Source: Luteimonas aquatica
GTDB taxonomy: Bacteria > Pseudomonadota > Gammaproteobacteria > Xanthomonadales > Xanthomonadaceae
Direction: 5' to 3'
Assembly: GCF_022662575.1 (NCBI RefSeq)
Contig: NZ_JALBFU010000001.1
Span: 1,057,810 to 1,121,809 of the forward strand
Length of the DNA: 64,000 nucleotides
Part shown: positions 58,792 through 64,000 of the stretch, piece by piece
Layout of the letters: every line of letters begins with the position of its first letter
Numbering within the stretch: position 1 is the first letter of the stretch
Position numbers and translations under genes: made by a program
The notes under the pieces: model-generated
What the model saw: the letters and a program-made list of their open reading frames with translations, nothing else
The model's database searches: none
What the model was told of the DNA's origin: nothing

Positions 58792-59193
58792 TCATTCCTC
58801 GATGGCCTCGATGCCGCGCCGCTTGAGGTCCTCGAGATAATCGCGCATCTCCTTGAGCCGCTCGGGCGGATGTCCCTGCCACTCCATGACCTCGCCGAGC
58901 ACACGGAACGGTTCGCGGGAGCGGTAGGACTTGGTGGGGTTGCCGGGGAATCTCTTGTCGGTCAGGTTCGGATCGTCTTCGATGGAGCCGGTCGGTTCCA
59001 CGATGTAGATCCTGCCGCGTCCCGCACCGACGGCCAGCTCGGCGCCCCAGATGGCCGCGTCCAATGTCGCTGACAGGTAGATGAAAACCGCGGGCTTTCT
59101 CTTGCCGTAATTGGAGGCACGGCCCGGTTCGATGAGGTCGCCGACCTTCAGGTCGGCCTTCGTGCCGTGGTAGTACGTTTGCGAACCCGTCAT
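58792..59193 (-). CDS. arr: NAD(+)-rifampin ADP-ribosyltransferase Arr
   Basis: A 133-residue Arr enzyme, which inactivates rifamycins by ADP-ribosylation of the C23 hydroxyl. Sequence blocks YYHGTKADLKVGDLIEPG, NYGKRKPAVFIYLSATLDAAIWGAELAVG, RIYIVEPTGSIEDDPNLTDKRFPGNPTKSYRSREP are diagnostic. The catalytic triad of Mycobacterium Arr (His19, Tyr49, Asp84) appears as His9, Tyr39 and Asp74, all shifted by ten. The start at 59193 has GGAGAAAGG just upstream. It is convergent with the large cysteine-free gene. Confidence 0.95.
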   Translation of the reverse strand: MTGSQTYYHGTKADLKVGDLIEPGRASNYGKRKPAVFIYLSATLDAAIWGAELAVGAGRGRIYIVEPTGSIEDDPNLTDKRFPGNPTKSYRSREPFRVLGEVMEWQGHPPERLKEMRDYLEDLKRRGIEAIEE

Positions 59194-59281
59194 TGCCTTT
59201 CTCCGCTTGCGTGAAGGCGGCGATGCTGCATCGCGCGCGGGGCCTTGCCGCAAGCCCCCCCGTGTTGTATAAATTGATGGT

Positions 59282-59310
59282 GGGGAGGCGCGCGGCGCCT
59301 CCCCTTTTTT
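59282..59310 (+). terminator. Strong plus-strand intrinsic terminator without an upstream plus-strand gene
   Basis: Stem GGGGAGGCGC / GCGCCTCCCC, loop GCG, followed by TTTTTT and more T-rich sequence. It works only on the plus strand. The nearest plus-strand gene upstream ends at 58724, with arr on the opposite strand between. It is located in the 353-base gap between arr and the VOC gene, where no CDS is seen. It may end an unannotated small RNA. Confidence 0.8.
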
Positions 59311-59546
59311 GTTTTTGGCTTGGAACGCAGGCGAGAGGACCGCGAGCGGCCGCGAAGATCGCGACGGCCGTCGCAATCCTGGAGATGGCCTTCCGCGTGC
59401 CGCGCGCGCCCCAGCGGCGATATCCGGCTTTGCGCAACGCCATCGGAAGCCGAACCGGGTATTCTCGCCGACGCGCAAACCGCCGCGCCGGCACGCACCG
59501 GGCCGGATGCCGAGGTTCCGCCCCCTGTCATCGATGGAGAACGTGG

Positions 59547-60026
59547 ATGATCAGCAAGAACACGATTTGTCTCTGGTACGACGGCACCGCCCTGGACGCC
59601 GCCCGGTTCTACGCCGAAACCATTCCCGACAGCGCCGTCGGCAGGATCCTTCGCGCCCCGGGCGACAATCCTTCCGGCAAGGAGAACGACGTGCTGACCG
59701 TCGAGTTCACCGTGGCCGGCATTCCCTGCGTCGGCCTGAACGGCGGCCCCGCCTTCAAGCACAACGAGGCGTTTTCGTTCCAGATCGCGACCGACGACCA
59801 GGCCGAAACCGACCGCCTGTGGAACGCGATCGTCGACAACGGCGGCCAGGAAAGCGCCTGCGGCTGGTGCAAGGACAAGTGGGGCCTGTCGTGGCAGATC
59901 ACGCCGCGCATGCTCATCGATGCGATCAACGATCCCGACCGGGCGGCCGCCAAGCGGGCCTTCGAGGCGATGATGCAGATGCGCAAGATCGACATCGCCG
60001 CGATCGAGGCGGCGCGTCGAGGCTGA
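59547..60026 (+). CDS. PhnB-like VOC protein (3-demethylubiquinone methyltransferase-like fold)
   Basis: A 159-residue VOC-superfamily protein of the PhnB/DUF family: MISKNTICLWYDGTALDAARFYAETIPDSAVGRI at the start, VLTVEFTVAGIPCVGLNGG in the middle, and DQAETDRLWNAIVDNGGQESACGWCKDKWGLSWQITPR at the end. The C-terminal CGWCKDKWGLSWQ block is the family hallmark. Despite frequent annotation as a methyltransferase, enzymatic activity is not established. The start has GGAG seven bases upstream. It is 20 bases from the convergent permease. Confidence 0.87.
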   Translation: MISKNTICLWYDGTALDAARFYAETIPDSAVGRILRAPGDNPSGKENDVLTVEFTVAGIPCVGLNGGPAFKHNEAFSFQIATDDQAETDRLWNAIVDNGGQESACGWCKDKWGLSWQITPRMLIDAINDPDRAAAKRAFEAMMQMRKIDIAAIEAARRG

Positions 60027-60046
60027 CGGCCCCGACCGTTGCGGCC

Positions 60047-61855
60047 CTACGGCAGCAACGGCCCTCCCAGCCAAAGCCAGCGCGCCATCCATGCCGTTGC
60101 GATGCCGATCAGGGCGGTCAGCGGCACGCCCACGCGCAGGAAATCCCCGAAGGTGTACTGCCCCGGGTTGAGGATCAGAAGATTGCCGTGGTGGCCGATC
60201 GGCGTGAGGAACGAGGCCACCGCGCCCATCGCGATGCAGATCACGAACGGCGCCGGCGGCAGGCCGAAGGCTTCCGCCATGGCCAGCGCGATCGGCGCCA
60301 ACAGCACCGTGGTGGCGGCGTCGGACAGGATCTGCGTCAGCAGGGCGGCGGCCGAGAACATGACCAGCAGCTGCATCAGCGGCGACCAGTCCTTGGTGTG
60401 GCTGGAAAGCAACTGCGCCAGCCACTCGGCCGTCCCGGTCTTCTCCATCGCGATGCCGAGCGGGATGACGCCCGCGATCATCACGAAGATGCGCACGTCG
60501 ATCTCGGCATAGGCACGCTTGATGTCGACGCAGCGCGTGACGACCATCGCCACCGCGCCGGCGAGGAAGGCGATCTGCGGGCTCAGCGTTTCGGTCGCGG
60601 CCGCGACCACCGTGGCCGCCATGATCGCCAGCGCCAGCGGCGCGCGCCGGCGCGTGCGCTTCTGCGCCTCGAACGGCACCAGCATCATGAAGCCGTGATG
60701 CTGGGACAATTGGCTGAAGGTCTGCTGCGCGCCCCACAGCACCAGCAGGTCGCCCTGCTCCAGGACCTGCTCGGACAGTTCTCCGCTCAGCCATCCCTCC
60801 CGTCGCCACAGCCCGACCACGACCACGCCCAGCGTGTTGAGGAAATCGATGCTGCCGACGCTGCGTCCGACGAACTCCGAGTTCGGCGCGACCACCGCCT
60901 GGATCAGCTGTTCCTCGCCGAGCAGATCGGTGTGCCGGCCGTCCTTCGGGTTTTCGCCGTACTTGACCACGGCGTGCAGCGACAGGCCGGGCTCGTCCTT
61001 GATCGAGGCGATCTCGTCCGGCGAGGCCCGCACCAGTAGCACGTCGCCCTCGGCCAGCGGGCTTTCAGGCGCCTGCCGGCGGCGGCGCATGCCGTAGCGC
61101 AGCCAGTCGACCACCTGCAGGCGTTCGTCGAAATGCTTGCGGAACTCGCCGTAGGTCTTGCCGATCCACGGCGACTGTGCGTCCACCACCAGCTCCGTGT
61201 AGTAGCGCTCCAGCCGCAGATAGTCCGCCTGGCCCGCCTCGCCGCTGCGCTTGGGCACCAGCCAGCGCCCCAGCAGCATGTACAGCGTGCCCAGCAGCAC
61301 CAGCACCGCGCCGATCGGGGTGATCGCGAACAGGTCCAGGGCATCGCCGCCGGAACGCTTGAGGAAATCGTTGGCGAGCAGGAAGGCCGGCGCGCTGACC
61401 AGGGTCAGCGTGGTGCCGAGGGACGCGGCCAGCGACATCGGCATCAGCAGGCGCGAGGCCGCCATCTTCTGGTCCCGCGCCAGGCGCATCAGGATCGGCA
61501 GCATCATCGCCGTCACCATCACATGATGCGAGAACGCGGCGAGCGCGGCGGTCGCCGGCATGATCACGGCAATCGTCCGCCACTCGCTGCCGCCCGCGGC
61601 CTTGCCGATCGCCGCGCCGATGCGCTCGGTGATGCCGGTGGAGGACAGGCCGGCCGACAGCACGAAGACCGCGGCGACGATGATCGCCGGCTCGCTGGAA
61701 AACCCGGACAAGGCTTCGCGCGGGCTGAGGATGCCGCTGAAGGAGAGCGCCATCAGCGCCAGCATTGCCACCACGTCCACGCGCAGCTTCTCGCTGACGA
61801 ACAGCGCCAGGCTGACGCCGAGGATGATCAGGAACAGGATCTGCTGGAATTCCAA
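60047..61855 (-). CDS. SLC13/DASS-family permease with TrkA-C domains
   Basis: A 602-residue transporter in which two CitMHS/SLC13-like halves of about five to six helices (1-195 and 400-602) flank two RCK_C (TrkA-C) domains of about 80 residues each (the first around RYYTELVVDAQSPWIGKTYGEF and GDVLLVRASPDEI, the second around LIQAVVAPNSEFVGRSVGSI and GDLLVLWG). The signature SFLTPIGHHGNLLIL of the SLC13 family is in the last helix region. Homologues move sulfate, dicarboxylates or phosphate; specificity not decidable. Transcribed behind the thioesterase gene with 85 bases between. Confidence 0.88.
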   Translation of the reverse strand: MEFQQILFLIILGVSLALFVSEKLRVDVVAMLALMALSFSGILSPREALSGFSSEPAIIVAAVFVLSAGLSSTGITERIGAAIGKAAGGSEWRTIAVIMPATAALAAFSHHVMVTAMMLPILMRLARDQKMAASRLLMPMSLAASLGTTLTLVSAPAFLLANDFLKRSGGDALDLFAITPIGAVLVLLGTLYMLLGRWLVPKRSGEAGQADYLRLERYYTELVVDAQSPWIGKTYGEFRKHFDERLQVVDWLRYGMRRRRQAPESPLAEGDVLLVRASPDEIASIKDEPGLSLHAVVKYGENPKDGRHTDLLGEEQLIQAVVAPNSEFVGRSVGSIDFLNTLGVVVVGLWRREGWLSGELSEQVLEQGDLLVLWGAQQTFSQLSQHHGFMMLVPFEAQKRTRRRAPLALAIMAATVVAAATETLSPQIAFLAGAVAMVVTRCVDIKRAYAEIDVRIFVMIAGVIPLGIAMEKTGTAEWLAQLLSSHTKDWSPLMQLLVMFSAAALLTQILSDAATTVLLAPIALAMAEAFGLPPAPFVICIAMGAVASFLTPIGHHGNLLILNPGQYTFGDFLRVGVPLTALIGIATAWMARWLWLGGPLLP

Positions 61856-61940
61856 GGACCGCCTCCGATGGCTCGACCGCGGTTATCGCACAACATTCGG
61901 GAAGTGGCTACCCGAAACGGTTCTCGCGCCGCCGGCCGCA

Positions 61941-62351
61941 TCAGGCATCGACGGACCCGCCCAACGCCCGGCGCAACGCTTCCGGCACGGCCACCGGACG
62001 ACGCGTTTCCGGCGATACGCAGACCTGGGTGAGTTCGGCGAGAAACGCCGTCTCGCCCGACGCCAGCTTGCCCACGACGGCATACGCGATGGCATGGGTC
62101 CGCAGTTCGCGCACGGATACGCGGATCTCGACGTCCGCGTCCCACTCGAGGGGGCTCAGGAATTCGATCGACAATGCGCGCGCGGGCGGGAGCACTCCCA
62201 TCTTCATGATTTCCCGCTCCGCCGGGCCGCCGAGTCGATCCGAGAGGAAATCCAGGACCGCCTCCACCACGAAATAACCGAGCCTTGGCGCGTAGATCAC
62301 GCCGCCCGGATCGCAGTCTCCAAAGCGGATGCGGCGCTTGGTCATGAACAT
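61941..62351 (-). CDS. Acyl-CoA thioesterase, 4HBT/YbgC hot-dog family
   Basis: A 136-residue hot-dog-fold protein. The signature RIRFGDCDPGGVIYAPRLGYFVVEAVLDFL contains the catalytic Asp (FGDCDPGG) of 4-hydroxybenzoyl-CoA thioesterase-like proteins; IEFLSPLEWDADVEI and VFLAELTQVCVSPETRRPVAVPEAL follow in the usual order. Substrate not known. The start at 62351 has GGAG six bases upstream; a second ATG two codons later is possible. Confidence 0.87.
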   Translation of the reverse strand: MFMTKRRIRFGDCDPGGVIYAPRLGYFVVEAVLDFLSDRLGGPAEREIMKMGVLPPARALSIEFLSPLEWDADVEIRVSVRELRTHAIAYAVVGKLASGETAFLAELTQVCVSPETRRPVAVPEALRRALGGSVDA

Positions 62352-62419
62352 GGCCTACTCCGATGCCCGGTATCCGAACCGGCTCGATCCGCAATATTGC
62401 CTGGAGCACGCGCCAAAAC

Positions 62420-62447
62420 AAAAAGCCCGCGTCGCGCGGGCTTTTTG
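62420..62447 (-). terminator. Bidirectional terminator after purA
   Basis: AAAAAGCCCGCG / CGCGGGCTTTTT-type inverted repeat with A and T runs on both sides, 28 bases downstream of the purA stop codon on the minus strand. Confidence 0.85.
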
Positions 62448-62475
62448 TCCATCGCTCGATGCCGCCGACCTCGCC

Positions 62476-63891
<1,416 letters not shown>

Positions 63892-64000
63892 TTATCCGGG
63901 TTTCATGGTGCCCTTGCCACCCTGCGCGCGGCCGTTGCCGGCAAGGCGCTGGCGCCGCTCGGCCGCCGTTCAGTGCGGGCGGGCAGCCGCCGCCCCTCCG

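Noticed and set aside
63970..64000. Possible 3' end of a minus-strand gene at the right edge (frame ending in ARPH and stop)
   Set aside because: Only nine codons are visible; hisZ would be a common neighbour but nothing in the sequence proves it.

Overview
The window is 64 kb of a very GC-rich chromosome, densely packed with short intergenic gaps and no phage, transposase, CRISPR, tRNA or rRNA that I can see. The gene set points to a gammaproteobacterium of the order Lysobacterales (Xanthomonadales), most like Lysobacter, Luteimonas or a relative: a glycine riboswitch before a single-chain gcvP, minCDE next to a sensor/regulator pair, a bacterial M2 (ACE-like) peptidase, a siderophore-type TonB-dependent receptor, and several short families known mainly from that group. 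This placement is inference from gene content and composition.

Layout. 0-10 kb: truncated DUF808 membrane protein, DUF1963 protein, GNAT, small DUF6289-like exported protein, mfd, EF-hand protein, membrane protein, AlkA-type glycosylase, DUF423 protein, SRPBCC-like membrane protein. 10-13 kb: DesK/NarL-type two-component pair, then an intergenic array of three long direct repeats punctuated by a perfect 18-bp palindrome, then a GNAT gene. 13.5-16 kb: minC-minD-minE and a small HExxH protein. 16-22 kb: a PhoP/PhoQ-like two-component pair divergent from a tightly overlapped operon (PAP2 phosphatase, eptA, COG4705 membrane protein) likely remodelling lipid A. 22-30 kb: Tat-exported phospholipase C, M2 peptidase, OYE reductase with divergent LysR regulator, Bcr/CflA efflux pump, VOC protein. 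30-33 kb: tandem glycine riboswitch and gcvP, ending in a strong terminator and a 14-bp tandem repeat.

33-43 kb: cupin, small exported protein, LytS/LytTR pair with overlapping ATGA junction, and a run of hydrolases (two alpha/beta hydrolases, a CocE/NonD hydrolase), a membrane protein, an NAD-binding epimerase-like protein and a GNAT. 43-51 kb: a DNA end-joining and stress island (topoisomerase IB, LigD, iron-permease-family protein, Ku with an unknown partner, ferritin-like protein, SDR). 51-55.5 kb: TonB-dependent receptor, a proline-rich membrane-anchored protein and a lipase-like hydrolase. 55.9-60 kb: a cysteine-free 929-residue protein of unknown function, a rifampin ADP-ribosyltransferase (arr), and a VOC protein. 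60-64 kb: SLC13/TrkA-C permease, thioesterase, purA.

The main functional themes are envelope remodelling with signal transduction, NHEJ-type DNA repair with oxidative/iron stress genes, and glycine metabolism under riboswitch control. The best candidates for something not yet described are the palindrome-punctuated repeat array at 12.3-12.8 kb, the cysteine-free large protein at 55.9-58.7 kb, and the unknown gene translated immediately ahead of ku.
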